Assembly (NCBI GenBank): GCA_021156105.1
Contig: JAJNBD010000005.1
Coordinates: 62,001-126,000, forward strand
Length of the DNA stretch: 64,000 bases
Direction of reading: 5' to 3'
DNA from: Gammaproteobacteria bacterium
Lineage (GTDB): Bacteria; Pseudomonadota; Gammaproteobacteria; CAISUE01
The notes under the pieces are model-generated. The model was not told the DNA's origin and did not search any database. It saw only the letters and a list, made by a program, of their open reading frames with translations. How positions within the stretch are numbered: position 1 is the stretch's first letter; every line of letters starts with the position of its first letter. Made by a program: the position numbers and the translations under genes. Below, piece by piece: positions 47,104 to 57,243 of the stretch.

Positions 47104-47223
47104 ATGACAAGAAAGGCTTTGCTCCATGAAAAAATAAAATTACACCGCCTGGAAAAAGCAATTGGTCAATTAAGAAAAATCTTAGAATATTATTATTCTA
47201 ATTTAGTACAGCAAGATCCATAG
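47104..47223 (+). CDS. possible 39-residue helical protein after pcnB
   Basis: It starts 10 bases after the pcnB stop and has 39 codons. The composition is coding-like: Lys/Leu/Glu-rich, strongly helical, with heptad-like spacing (KIKLHRLEKAIGQLRKILEY). The ribosome binding site is weak. folK, the usual neighbour after pcnB, is absent. It could be a real small protein co-transcribed with pcnB. Confidence 0.35.
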   Translation: MTRKALLHEKIKLHRLEKAIGQLRKILEYYYSNLVQQDP

Positions 47224-47554
47224 CTGAGGCTGTAATTACGTGCGGCTGCTATTTGAGCCTTTAAATTTACTTGGGAGCTTTGCTGGAAAATGCTAAAGCA
47301 CTATCTGTCCCAATTTAACCGCACCGGATGCCCTTCCTCGATAACAATTGAATTTAAGAGGCTCACTATTTTCAAGCGCACACCACCTTTCTTCAACCCT
47401 TCTATTTTAGAGTAACTTTAAGTTTTTCTTAATATTTTTATATTAAAATATTCAAGATAAAGAATATGGATTTTCAAGGTCTTTATAGCGCTTTAATTTT
47501 TTGCATCGTACAGAAACAGTTTCATTTTTAAATTTACAATAAAGAGAATATTTT
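47224..47554. other. 331-base AT-rich leader region of the repeat protein
   Basis: No convincing gene. A 31-codon minus-strand frame (47301-47396, TTG start) reads like protein but has no support. The last 150 bases are very AT-rich, with a near-palindrome around 47435-47460, and probably hold the promoter of the large gene at 47555. GAGA before the ATG is its ribosome binding site. Confidence 0.45.
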
Positions 47555-50500
47555 ATGTTTACACTTTCAAGGAATCCCAGCGATTCGATGAAATGGCAGG
47601 AGATTAAAAATGTTTCTGATCTAATCCATGTCCTGAGATCAAAACTCCCTGATGAGGATAAACTAACTTTATGGGAATACGTAGCTCAAAACTGGTCTCG
47701 TTTTATTGGAGACCTTGATAGCTTAATGAGTATTTATTTAGCCCTGCCCGAGGAGTTTAAAATAAGTTTCTGGGAATACGTAGCTCAAAACTGGCCTCCT
47801 CTTATTACAAACACTCTTGAAAAATTTGATTACGTAGGAAGAATTTTAGAAGCCACTTTGCATTTAAATCCGCCTGAGAAGGCTAAAAAAAGTTTAGAGG
47901 AACACATAATGACCCTAGGTTGGTCATATTTTATTAAAAACGCCAGTGACATAACTGCTCTTTTAATATCAAAGCTATCTGAGGAAACTAAAAAAAGTTT
48001 AGAGGAATACCTAACTAGAAATTGGTCATGCTTTATTAAAAGCGTCTATGACATAACAGAACTTTTAGAATCAAAGCTATCTGAGGAAATTAAAAAAAGT
48101 TTAGAGGAATACCTAACTAGAAATTGGTCATGCTTTATTAAAAGCACCTATGAGATAACAACGATTTTAAGATCAAATCTATCTGAGGAGACTAAAAAAA
48201 GCTTAGAGGAACACATAGCTAAAAATTGGTCATGCCTTATTAAAAGCACCCATGAGATAACAATGATTTTAAGATCAAATCTATCTGAGGAGACTAAAAA
48301 AAGCTTAGAGGAATATATAACTGGAAATCAGTCATACTTTATTAAAAGCACCTATGAGATAACAAACCTTTTAGAATTAAATCTATCTGAGGAGACTAAA
48401 AAAAGTTTAGAGGAATACATAACTAGAAATTGGTCATGCTTTATTAAAGATGCCTCTGACATAACAAAGCTTTTAGAATCAAATCTATCTGAGGAAACCA
48501 AGAAAAGTTTAAAGGAATACACAACAACCATAGATCTGTCATGCCTTATTAAAGACGCCCACCACACAACAGAACTTTTAAAATTAAATCTATCTGAGAA
48601 GACTAAAAAAAGTTTAGAGAAATACATAACTAGAAATTGGTCATACCTTATTAAAGACGTCGGTGACATAACTGCACTTTTAGAATTAGAGCTATCTGAG
48701 CAAACTAAAAAAAGTTTAAAGGAATACATAACAACCATAGATTGGTCATGCCTTATTAAAAGTTTCTATGACATAATAAGAATTTTAGAATCAAATCTAC
48801 CCGAGGAGACTAAAAAAAGATTAGAGAAATACATAGCTCAAGATTGGTCAAGTTTCTCTTTAGCCGAGCTTGAAATAATCGAACTTTTGCGCTCAAAACT
48901 ATCTGAAGAGGCTAAAATAAGTTTATGGGGATACATTCCTGAAGAGATTGGCGCAAAGATATTGGACTCTTTTCTACATAGCAATTATGATGATGAAGCG
49001 CCTCTGGCACAAGCACTGATTCAATCAAATTTTAATAGGATTCAGCTGAGTTTGAGAAAACTAGAAACTCAATATCTATTGAAACACTCCCCTCAAAAAA
49101 TGCAAACATTATTTTTTGCCGCAGCGTGCCATCCAGATAGAAAAGTTTTTTTACTTTTATTAAATCAGCCGTATTGTCGCCCGCTAAGCCTTAAAAGCGG
49201 AAAAACTATTTTGTATACTATACAAAATAGCAGCTTAGATCCCATAGAAATAGCTGCACGGCAAAATTTATTAAGCGATAAGATTAATAGCATACAACGT
49301 ATTCAGCCTCGCCAATTAAAATTAGTTTCTTTGGATCATGTTTATTTTAGAATCAAGGAAGCTTTCCCGGAGACTTTACCTGACATTTCAACAGCCAGTC
49401 TTGAGGAGCGAATGCCAAATGACGCTGGCTTAGAGCGCGAGTTATGCACACGATTTTTGCAACTCTATGATTGGCTATACGCTCAACTTTCAAAAAAAGA
49501 ACATCAGGACGGTTTAGCAAAATTTTTGCAAAACCCCGCAATTAAAACTAGCATCATCTTTCCAAATATTGTCGAACGCTTTGAATCTTGTTGCGCTGTA
49601 TTACATAGACGTCTATCGACTGTAGGAATATCCGAACTAGAAGGTATATTGGATATTTTTATTCCTCAACTTGGCGTTTGTCCTGCCGGCACCAATGCTG
49701 CTCTTGATGGTTTACAGAATGCGCTTAATCAAAATCCTTTCGTGACAACTTTAGTTTACGGAAGTATCCTTGCAAGCTGGAAATATTTTGCCTCCTTTAT
49801 GCACAGCGGAATGGAGGCTCACTTCCCTGAAGAGTTACTCTTACATTTAGGTGTTGCTGATAAGTTATTACCTCAAGCGGATGCTTATGATCCAAGTATA
49901 AGCCAAGCTGTCGTCACTGATATGACGAACCGTACTTATTATATGATCTTGCAAGGGTTATTCGACTTGCTTAATCAAGTAGAAAATTTTTTAACCGAGC
50001 TAAATCAAAGACCAATAAACGCATTTAAAGATTGTGAAACAATCCAGCTATGGTGCGATATTTTGCGCGACTATTTTGATCATCCGCCGCTTAATGTTTA
50101 TCGAAATAATCTTAGTGAGTCATTTGGGATAACTGACCTCATCGCTTGGTTTGCAAATATTAAACCCAAAGCTCAGGTGGCAGAGTATGCTGCACTGCAG
50201 GAAAAAATTGCAGACGATCGCCACACCGTCACCATTCAAGGTGGAGTTGAACGGCTGAGAGCTGAACTTCATGAAGCCATTAATGCTGCTAAACTTATTA
50301 ATATTCCTGAGACTGCAAAATTAGAAGCGACAATATGGGAATACTTAACATCTTCCACACCAGAAATATTTGATGGCTTCATAAGCGATCTCTTAACTAA
50401 CACGAACGCCGCTCCTTACATTATGCTTACCTTAGAGCGACGTCTGGAGCAAGATCAAAGTGCACTAAGCCATATTAATCCTACGGCTTTATTTCATGTG

Positions 50501-51388
50501 GCTCCTGGTTCTAATACTAATCTATGGCGCACGTTAATGTGTGATAGCGCAGCGTTTACTAAATTATGGGGTATTCAAGAAATCAACCTTAGCGGTGCAG
50601 CAGATGTATATACGCAAGGCCAAATTCAACCTTTTGTTAATTGGGCAGGCCATTTAGAGCCCAAAACTGTAGCGTTAGAGCTTGATCTTATCTTGAGCAA
50701 ACCAGGAGGCGTTCTCTATTGTCTGTATGAGTTGAGTCGTGATCATGGAAGAATGGCTTTAGCAAAAGCTGTTGCCAAATTTTGTAACCTCTATGGCTCA
50801 AATGGAGGAATACTTCGTTATAATACTTTTTATGAAATCATTCAGGCAATGATTGACAAGAATTATGAAGCAGTATTGGCAAGAAGTTTTATCATGGACC
50901 GTCTGCCACAAATGTTAGAAGATAAAAACTATGGCGCATTTTGGGGAGCTTTACCTTATGTAGAAAAGTTTATAATTCTTGAAGGCCGAGCGACCAATGT
51001 ATTAACAATATCGATAAAAGACTTATTAAAAAAGTATCCCGATTTATTAGCAAGCCTAACAAATAAGGAACATTTAGAATGTCTTATTTATTTATTCGAG
51101 CGTAATAAAAAACCAGACAGTGACTTTATTGATTATTTGCAAAAATTGGGCTTTACCTCGGAGGAACTAACAACAATTATGCTTGTCATCAAACATCAGT
51201 ATAAATTGTTACAACCATCTTACTCAATGCCATCAGCAGTTCCGTTTTTTAAACCTAGTGATGTTGTTGCCCCTGAAACGATGGGTATTGCCGCAGCAGC
51301 AGATACTGAACAAGCCGCAGCTGCGCCAAGAGAAGAAGGGTTTTATCCGCCGCCTCCACATGCTCCAGGCTTTACTGGACCGGGGTAA
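47555..51388 (+). CDS. giant protein with about 12 tandem 34-36-residue helical repeats
   Basis: 1277 residues without a signal peptide. Residues 31-465 hold about 12 repeats plus a partial one, with consensus L.EE.KKSLEEYI..NWSCFIK followed by ...DIT.LLES. Each unit reads as two helices, so the array should form an alpha-solenoid. Units 4-8 are almost identical. A long helical region follows without recognisable domain (about 470-1240), then an Ala-rich and proline-rich tail ending PPPPHAPGFTGPG. It resembles large Legionellales effectors in style. Repeat family and function are unknown to me. It is not TPR, PPR or ankyrin by consensus. Confidence 0.75.
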   Translation: MFTLSRNPSDSMKWQEIKNVSDLIHVLRSKLPDEDKLTLWEYVAQNWSRFIGDLDSLMSIYLALPEEFKISFWEYVAQNWPPLITNTLEKFDYVGRILEATLHLNPPEKAKKSLEEHIMTLGWSYFIKNASDITALLISKLSEETKKSLEEYLTRNWSCFIKSVYDITELLESKLSEEIKKSLEEYLTRNWSCFIKSTYEITTILRSNLSEETKKSLEEHIAKNWSCLIKSTHEITMILRSNLSEETKKSLEEYITGNQSYFIKSTYEITNLLELNLSEETKKSLEEYITRNWSCFIKDASDITKLLESNLSEETKKSLKEYTTTIDLSCLIKDAHHTTELLKLNLSEKTKKSLEKYITRNWSYLIKDVGDITALLELELSEQTKKSLKEYITTIDWSCLIKSFYDIIRILESNLPEETKKRLEKYIAQDWSSFSLAELEIIELLRSKLSEEAKISLWGYIPEEIGAKILDSFLHSNYDDEAPLAQALIQSNFNRIQLSLRKLETQYLLKHSPQKMQTLFFAAACHPDRKVFLLLLNQPYCRPLSLKSGKTILYTIQNSSLDPIEIAARQNLLSDKINSIQRIQPRQLKLVSLDHVYFRIKEAFPETLPDISTASLEERMPNDAGLERELCTRFLQLYDWLYAQLSKKEHQDGLAKFLQNPAIKTSIIFPNIVERFESCCAVLHRRLSTVGISELEGILDIFIPQLGVCPAGTNAALDGLQNALNQNPFVTTLVYGSILASWKYFASFMHSGMEAHFPEELLLHLGVADKLLPQADAYDPSISQAVVTDMTNRTYYMILQGLFDLLNQVENFLTELNQRPINAFKDCETIQLWCDILRDYFDHPPLNVYRNNLSESFGITDLIAWFANIKPKAQVAEYAALQEKIADDRHTVTIQGGVERLRAELHEAINAAKLINIPETAKLEATIWEYLTSSTPEIFDGFISDLLTNTNAAPYIMLTLERRLEQDQSALSHINPTALFHVAPGSNTNLWRTLMCDSAAFTKLWGIQEINLSGAADVYTQGQIQPFVNWAGHLEPKTVALELDLILSKPGGVLYCLYELSRDHGRMALAKAVAKFCNLYGSNGGILRYNTFYEIIQAMIDKNYEAVLARSFIMDRLPQMLEDKNYGAFWGALPYVEKFIILEGRATNVLTISIKDLLKKYPDLLASLTNKEHLECLIYLFERNKKPDSDFIDYLQKLGFTSEELTTIMLVIKHQYKLLQPSYSMPSAVPFFKPSDVVAPETMGIAAAADTEQAAAAPREEGFYPPPPHAPGFTGPG
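47645..48950 (+). repeat. tandem coding repeat array, about 102-108 bp per unit
   Basis: About 12 in-frame units of 34 codons (three of them 35-37) lie inside the large gene. The segment TCTGAGGAGACTAAAAAAAG recurs nearly unchanged in most units. High nucleotide identity among central units indicates recent expansion by unequal recombination or slippage, so copy number may vary between strains. Confidence 0.85.
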
Positions 51389-51588
51389 AAGGTATGAGTA
51401 CTTGGCTCATGTGCGCTTGTAAATATAAAGGCATTCTCTGGGCTTCATTTAGCTATTAAGCTAGGAACAAAACTTGCACACCATCCTTATGAAGATTGGA
51501 AATTTATTTTGCAGAAACTGATCCGCTTTATAAAATTGATATTAGTGATTGGCAAAGTATTAGCGAATCTTTTCGAAATTTTATCTAA
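51389..51588 (+). pseudogene. possible gene remnant with a frameshift
   Basis: One frame reads LHLAIKLGTKLAHHPYEDWKFI up to about 51507. Shifting frame there continues AETDPLYKIDISDWQSISESF to a stop at 51586. Joined, the two give a continuous protein-like sequence with no start codon. This fits a decayed C-terminal gene fragment, but both pieces are short and I cannot name a parent. Confidence 0.3.
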
Positions 51589-51627
51589 AATGATCGAATG
51601 AGTTTAAAGTTCAATAAGGGGGCCATT

Positions 51628-51783
51628 ATGAGTACCACATCAGAAAAACCAGCACAAAATAATTCAGACAAAAAAGACACTGTCCAAGAAACATCGGAGC
51701 AAAGTTTTCCCGCTAGCGATCCGCCTTCTTGGACGCCCGTCACAGGTGAAAAAGAAGATGACTCTAACAAGAAAAAAGATTAG
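51628..51783 (+). CDS. small conserved hydrophilic protein (SFPASDPP motif)
   Basis: 51 residues, from an ATG with AAGGGGG upstream; an earlier ATG at 51598 lacks a site. It is highly polar and probably disordered. ETSEQSFPASDPPSWTPVTG matches a motif found in small uncharacterised proteins of many proteobacteria. The function is unknown. It overlaps the convergent rluD stop by 4 bases. Confidence 0.7.
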   Translation: MSTTSEKPAQNNSDKKDTVQETSEQSFPASDPPSWTPVTGEKEDDSNKKKD

Positions 51784-52712
51784 GGCCTTAACAACGATAG
51801 CAGATGAGAAAAATCTTCTGGCAGAGGTGCCTCAAAGCTTACTTCTTCTTGCGTTGTTGGGTGTGTAAAACTTAAACGTGCCGCATGTAAAGCTTGATGC
51901 TTAAAGCCTTTGAGCGTCTGGACTAATTCTTCAGATGCACCTTTTGGCAAGCGTAATCCTCTGCCGTATAAAGGATCGCCAACAATAGGGTAATGGATCG
52001 AAGCTAAGTGCACACGGATTTGGTGAGTACGGCCTGTTTCTAAATACAGACGCAAAAGGGTAAAGCCAGCAAAACGTTCAGCCAGGCGATAATGGGTAAC
52101 CGCTTCCCGACCTTCTTCTAACAGAGCCATTTTTAAGCGATCACGCGGATCACGGCCAATATTACCTTCTATTGTACCGCCAGCGGTTACTTCCCCATAT
52201 ACCAAGGCTAAGTATTCACGCTGTACCTCTCGAGCCTGTAATTCCTGCGTCAGCGCATGATGAGCTTCTCGCGTTTTTGCAACAACCATTAATCCCGAAG
52301 TTTCTTTATCTAAGCGATGTACAATACCTGCGCGTGGTAAAGCCTCAAGTGCTGGACAATAGTGCAGCAAACCATTCACTAAGGTGCCTGTCCAATTTCC
52401 TGCACCTGGGTGAACCACTAAACCTACTGGTTTATTAATGACCAAAACCTCTTCATCTTCATAAATAATATCTAACGCCATTGCTTCTGGCTGCCAAATC
52501 TCATTATGGACCGGCTCTGCCAAATCATAACTAATCGTTTCATCGCCTCTAATCGCATAGCGAGCCTGCACCACTTGGCCATCCACTTGGATTAGCCCCT
52601 GCTTAATGGCTTGCTGTAAATAAGAACGAGAGAATTGTGGCAGCAGCTCTGCTAGTGCCTTATCAAGGCGTTGATTAGCATGCTCAGCGGAAAGTATTAG
52701 GCTTTGTGACAT
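51780..52712 (-). CDS. rluD: 23S rRNA pseudouridine(1911/1915/1917) synthase
   Basis: It makes pseudouridines in helix 69 of 23S rRNA. It is 310 residues. An N-terminal S4-like RNA-binding domain (about 10-65, NQRLDKALAELLPQFSRSYLQ) precedes the catalytic domain with HRLDKETSGL at 132-141, where Asp is the nucleophile. The RTHQIRVHLASI segment is typical. The S4 domain plus length favour RluD over RluA and RluC. It is immediately upstream of the small SFPASDPP gene in convergent arrangement. Confidence 0.92.
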   Translation of the reverse strand: MSQSLILSAEHANQRLDKALAELLPQFSRSYLQQAIKQGLIQVDGQVVQARYAIRGDETISYDLAEPVHNEIWQPEAMALDIIYEDEEVLVINKPVGLVVHPGAGNWTGTLVNGLLHYCPALEALPRAGIVHRLDKETSGLMVVAKTREAHHALTQELQAREVQREYLALVYGEVTAGGTIEGNIGRDPRDRLKMALLEEGREAVTHYRLAERFAGFTLLRLYLETGRTHQIRVHLASIHYPIVGDPLYGRGLRLPKGASEELVQTLKGFKHQALHAARLSFTHPTTQEEVSFEAPLPEDFSHLLSLLRP

Positions 52713-52752
52713 AGAGATCTTATTAAACTAAAAAATTATTTATTCTGATGAG

Positions 52753-54606
52753 TTAATCTTTTACCGCTTTGATAATGCTCTCAACATCCAAGCCTGCTAA
52801 GGCATATTGCTGTGCTTGAGTTGCTTGTTCAATGACTTTATCCGGAATCCCTAAATTAACCACGCGTCTTGGTAATTTTCCGCTTGCTATGAGATATTCA
52901 TTCACGGCGCTACCAGCCCCCCCCATAACGGCATTATCTTCTAGTGTCACAAGGGTATGATGTGTTGCAACAAGTTCAGCAATTAAGTCATGATCTAAGG
53001 GCTTAACAAAGCGCATATCTGCAACGGTTGCATCGAGTTTCTCAGCTGCCGCTAGCGCATTTGGCAGCAGCGTACCAAAATTTAAAATGGCGACGGATTG
53101 GCCTTGACGTTTAATCACGCCTTTACCAATTGGATAAACTTCGAAATCTTTTTCAACAGCCGTCCCCATGCCTGCTCCACGCGGATAACGCACGGCTGCA
53201 GGGCCTTGATGATAAAAACCTGTGTTTAATAAATGCCAACATTCATTCTCATCAGCGGGTGTCATTACGACTATGTTTGGAATGCAACGCAAATAACTTA
53301 AATCAAAATTTCCCATATGGGTCGCGCCATCAGCCCCAACTAAACCTGAGCGATCAATAGCAAATAACACTGGCAAATCTTGAATGGCCACATCATGAAT
53401 TAATTGATCATACGCACGCTGCAAAAAGGTTGAATAAATCGCTACAACTGGCTTAAGTCCTTCGCAGGCCATGCCAGCTGCTAATGTCACAGCATGTTGC
53501 TCTGCAATCGCCACATCAAAATAACGTTGAGGAAATTTTTGAGAAAATTCCACCATACCCGACCCTTCACACATGGCCGGCGTAATACCCACAAGAGAAG
53601 ATTCTTTTTCTGCCATTGCACATAACCATTCACCAAATACTTGAGAGAATGTTGCTGGCGCAGATTTTTTAACTTGTTGAGTTGCTAGAGAAGGATTGCG
53701 AATCTGATCTAAATAGCCCGGGTTAACAAAATGATATTTGATTTGATCTGCTTCTGCTTCAGGTAAACCTTTTCCTTTTACCGTCACTACATGTAATAAT
53801 TGTGGTCCGTCCATTTCTCTTACATTGCGCAAAGTTGCAAGCAGCGTTGGTAAATCATGTCCATCAATTGGCCCAAGATAGTTAAAACCAAGCTCTTCAA
53901 ATAGCGTTCCTGGCCCAACCATACCTTTCATATGCTCTTCAGTGCGACGCGCCAACTCAAGCATAGGGGGAATTTTTTCTAGAACTTTTTTGCTGCCTTT
54001 GCGAATGCCTGTATAAAACTTGCTTGACAATAAGCGTGTTAAATAATTCGACATCGCACCAACATTATGCGAAATTGACATATCATTGTCATTAAGAATG
54101 ACAAGTAAATTAGATTTTAAATCGCCCGCATGATTTAAAGCTTCATACGCCATGCCGGCGGTTAAAGCCCCATCGCCAATCACTGCAACGACATGCCGAG
54201 ACTCATCTTTTAATTTTGATCCGCATGCCATACCTAAAGCCGCGCTAATCGATGTGCTTGAATGTCCCACACCAAAAGCATCATAAATACTTTCTGTGCG
54301 CAGTGGAAAACCAGACAAACCGCCTTGTTGACGGATTGTTTTTAAGCGATTTTTTCGGCCGGTTAATATTTTATGGACGTAGGCTTGATGCCCCACATCC
54401 CAAACAATACGATCATGGGGGGTATCAAAAACCGCATGCAATGCAAGGGCTAATTCAACCGTGCCAAGATTTGCCCCAAAATGGCCACCCGATATATTTA
54501 ATTCTTCAAACAGAAATTGACGCAGCTCATGAGAAAGCTGTAATAACTGCTCATCGGTAAATCCTTTTAAATCATTAGGGAAAGTCACTTGGTCAAGTAA
54601 AGACAT
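52753..54606 (-). CDS. dxs: 1-deoxy-D-xylulose-5-phosphate synthase
   Basis: The thiamine-diphosphate enzyme joining pyruvate and glyceraldehyde-3-phosphate, the first MEP-pathway step. It is 617 residues. The ThDP motif [15 protein letters not shown] lies near residue 140-155, the [19 protein letters not shown] segment (here [12 protein letters not shown]) in the second domain, and [12 protein letters not shown] after it. ATG 54606 is preferred over a GTG ten codons upstream, though neither has a strong binding site. It pairs with ispH at 17-18 kb. The usual neighbour ispA is absent. Confidence 0.96.
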   Translation of the reverse strand: MSLLDQVTFPNDLKGFTDEQLLQLSHELRQFLFEELNISGGHFGANLGTVELALALHAVFDTPHDRIVWDVGHQAYVHKILTGRKNRLKTIRQQGGLSGFPLRTESIYDAFGVGHSSTSISAALGMACGSKLKDESRHVVAVIGDGALTAGMAYEALNHAGDLKSNLLVILNDNDMSISHNVGAMSNYLTRLLSSKFYTGIRKGSKKVLEKIPPMLELARRTEEHMKGMVGPGTLFEELGFNYLGPIDGHDLPTLLATLRNVREMDGPQLLHVVTVKGKGLPEAEADQIKYHFVNPGYLDQIRNPSLATQQVKKSAPATFSQVFGEWLCAMAEKESSLVGITPAMCEGSGMVEFSQKFPQRYFDVAIAEQHAVTLAAGMACEGLKPVVAIYSTFLQRAYDQLIHDVAIQDLPVLFAIDRSGLVGADGATHMGNFDLSYLRCIPNIVVMTPADENECWHLLNTGFYHQGPAAVRYPRGAGMGTAVEKDFEVYPIGKGVIKRQGQSVAILNFGTLLPNALAAAEKLDATVADMRFVKPLDHDLIAELVATHHTLVTLEDNAVMGGAGSAVNEYLIASGKLPRRVVNLGIPDKVIEQATQAQQYALAGLDVESIIKAVKD

Positions 54607-54727
54607 GATGCGTAGCGGCAATAAAAAATTTGGCACATTTTACCACGCTTTTCCCTCGCTTGACACATAAACAATCCAATAAACTTTGGGCTAAGGTAAA
54701 AACTCACGCCTATAGTTATAAGCTAGA

Positions 54728-57022
54728 TTAAAGTCGCTTTAAACCGGGTACATCGTTTGCCTCCATATCTTGCGGCAAACTTACTGGTCGCTGATGCCTT
54801 AGAAACAGTGGATTACGATAAACAAGCGTCGGTTGAGCCTTTATTGTTAAAACTACCGACTGTAGTCGAGAAGCGGGTGTTGCGCTTGCTGGCCCTCTCT
54901 TAAATAACGGATTAAATGTCGTGACACAACCATTATCCGATGCGATAGTTGTTGTTTGATGGCCTACCTCGCTCAGTTCAGATAACGGCTTAAACCTTTC
55001 AGAAGCAGATCGTTTAAGTGCACTTTGAACTGACAGCGCCGCTGGTCGCGTTTGCGTCGTAGAATCCATACTTATAGACACTGGAAAACTAGCCAAAGCT
55101 GGAGCAACCCCAGGCTTTTCTGCTAACAGTTGTAAAGAAGGCGCTGGCGGCGGCGGAGGCAAAGGTTTATCACTGCACAGCAATCCTCCCTTGAAAGCAC
55201 TAACGCGCAAATCCTTTTTGGCAATCATCGGGCTAGCAGGCACAGTCACTACAGCACTTGAATCTAAAACGCTTGTTGCGCGCTGAATATCAGGCGCAAG
55301 CGGTGGCGGTGGTAAAGGCCTGCCGCTCAACAAAGTCGGTTTAAACATTTTTGACTGAGGCGGTGGGCTTTGACGTTGCGCAATAGTACTAAAGCCCGAA
55401 GGTGGTTGAGGTGCAGGCCTAGTGGGTGGCGCAGATAAAATAGGAGCTCCTTGTCGCAATGCTTGCCCCAATATTGCTTGTGCTTCAGCCGATAAAGGTG
55501 ACAATCGCCCTTCTTGCGGCGGAATCGGTGTATCCGCTCGCGGATTTAAAGACTCCGCTCCTTGCCGAATGCTTAAAGCCCGCAATTTACTAAGTAATAC
55601 AGGTGTCGCATCGATGCTTTTTCTGTCGATAGGGTAACACTCCTTGCCTGGCCTTGCCTCAGGGGATAACGCTAGGTGGAAACCATGCTGTGCAGGGGAG
55701 CGCGGCGAAGAGAGATTTTCAGCGGCTGCCGCTAAATGTGTACCCATTGTTTCAGGGCGTAACCCCTTTACAAATAAGGGACTAGGCTTGCTCAGCGCTA
55801 TCTTAAAATTCTTTATATCATCACTGGCATAATGCATTAAGCGCGCGATTGGTGAAATGAATTTCCGCTTTCGTTGGCTCTTTTTATAAAGATCAGCTTT
55901 TGTTTTTTTGCTCATTCCCGACTTTTCTGAAAGCGTGGCCATGCTTGGCGGCAAGTCTTGGCCACTTAAATAAGGGCGATATAAACTACCATCCAGCCGC
56001 TGACTGTAAATCTTTCTTCCATCTTGCAGATAAATTTTAAACGACGTTGTAATCCTTTCCAGTGCTAAAGGATCCACAACTGGAAGCCTTGCACTTAGTC
56101 CTCCGCTAGTTTCAGTTTTTTCTTGCCAATAATCCTCAATTAAAACTTTTAACTGCCCCCTAACGTATTGATAAAACCCCTCAAAACTCACCAACTCTTT
56201 TTTTTCTAACGCTTCCGCAATCACCAATAAAATTTCATAATGCCGCTTTTGTTCATGCTTATCGTTAATTAAAGCTAGTATTGACTCGTTTTCTAATTTT
56301 AAATATTTTCTTCGCAAAATATCAGATGACGCTAGCGCCGCCTGTAGCTCAGCGTTTTCTGTTTCCAATTCTTTAAGCCTAGCCTGAATACTTTCTTCTG
56401 CTGCTTTCTGCATTAGCAGTTTCCGCTCTAAGAATTCGCTACCGCGAAGCTGGCCATCTGCTGTTGCATATATTCCTTGGCACTTCTTTAACTTTCTTTC
56501 CAAAAACGCGCGTTGAGCAGCATAAGTGAAACTAGGTTTTTTTAACTGATCAATGTCACTTTTAACTTTTTGTACATCTTGCCCCTTAGACAACAAAGCT
56601 TTTCGTTGCTGAGAAATATCAGAAATTAATTTTTGTAATCTGATTTCTAACCAATTTAAATAGGTTGTTGCCGCGGGCAGTGAAAATGCTTTTTGACTTT
56701 CCGTAAGCCTTTCTACTTGCTTGTTACGTAAATAAGCAATTTGAGCGCTAACTTTTTCAAGCCTTAATTGTAAACGTTCACGCAGCTGAGGTTGCAGATT
56801 GCTTAACTCTAACCTAAGTGATTCCTCACTAGCTTTTAACGCTTTAATTTTTTGCTGGCAAACTAAAGAATTTGGATAAGCCTCTAATAAGCGGTCAACA
56901 ATCTTTTGATTTTCAAAAGAAGTTAGCTGATACCACTCTTGAAACTTTCTTTTACTAGCAAAAAGCACTTTTAAATTAAAAAGTTGCTCAAAATGACTGC
57001 GGATATATTGCTCTAAATTCAT
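54728..57022 (-). CDS. coiled-coil and polyproline protein, putative effector
   Basis: 764 residues without a signal peptide. Residues 1-300 are Lys/Glu/Leu/Gln-rich and strongly helical, including a predicted coiled coil (about 50-250). Residues 380-764 are low-complexity, rich in Pro, Ser and Ala. Two related blocks, SGRPLPPPPLAP and SDKPLPPPPPAP, are of the kind bound by eukaryotic profilin, EVH1 or SH3 domains; TRPAPQPP lies nearby. A host-directed role such as actin or signalling interaction is plausible but unproven. Confidence 0.65.
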   Translation of the reverse strand: MNLEQYIRSHFEQLFNLKVLFASKRKFQEWYQLTSFENQKIVDRLLEAYPNSLVCQQKIKALKASEESLRLELSNLQPQLRERLQLRLEKVSAQIAYLRNKQVERLTESQKAFSLPAATTYLNWLEIRLQKLISDISQQRKALLSKGQDVQKVKSDIDQLKKPSFTYAAQRAFLERKLKKCQGIYATADGQLRGSEFLERKLLMQKAAEESIQARLKELETENAELQAALASSDILRRKYLKLENESILALINDKHEQKRHYEILLVIAEALEKKELVSFEGFYQYVRGQLKVLIEDYWQEKTETSGGLSARLPVVDPLALERITTSFKIYLQDGRKIYSQRLDGSLYRPYLSGQDLPPSMATLSEKSGMSKKTKADLYKKSQRKRKFISPIARLMHYASDDIKNFKIALSKPSPLFVKGLRPETMGTHLAAAAENLSSPRSPAQHGFHLALSPEARPGKECYPIDRKSIDATPVLLSKLRALSIRQGAESLNPRADTPIPPQEGRLSPLSAEAQAILGQALRQGAPILSAPPTRPAPQPPSGFSTIAQRQSPPPQSKMFKPTLLSGRPLPPPPLAPDIQRATSVLDSSAVVTVPASPMIAKKDLRVSAFKGGLLCSDKPLPPPPPAPSLQLLAEKPGVAPALASFPVSISMDSTTQTRPAALSVQSALKRSASERFKPLSELSEVGHQTTTIASDNGCVTTFNPLFKRGPASATPASRLQSVVLTIKAQPTLVYRNPLFLRHQRPVSLPQDMEANDVPGLKRL

Positions 57023-57243
57023 AGGAATGCGCCCTCATTTTTATTGTTTGTTTATTATTTGAGAATTGAGTTTAGCACATCATTTCAGAAAGTAAAGCCA
57101 ATTATCCTTGCCAACAAACGAGCCGTTTTAACGCTTATCCATAGGCTTCAGGCAAGAAAATTGCTGGCGGCAAATCTCTTTGGTAAACTAGATGTATCAT
57201 TAAAGATTAAACTTACCTTTATTGATAAAAGGAAAATAAACTC

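Noticed and set aside
48352..48738. 128-codon minus-strand frame with internal repeats
   Set aside because: Its repeats are the reverse complement of the coding repeats of the large plus-strand gene.
47900..48850. Regular direct repeats that could suggest a CRISPR or minisatellite
   Set aside because: The repeats are in frame, abut without spacers of constant length, and translate into a coherent 34-residue consensus.
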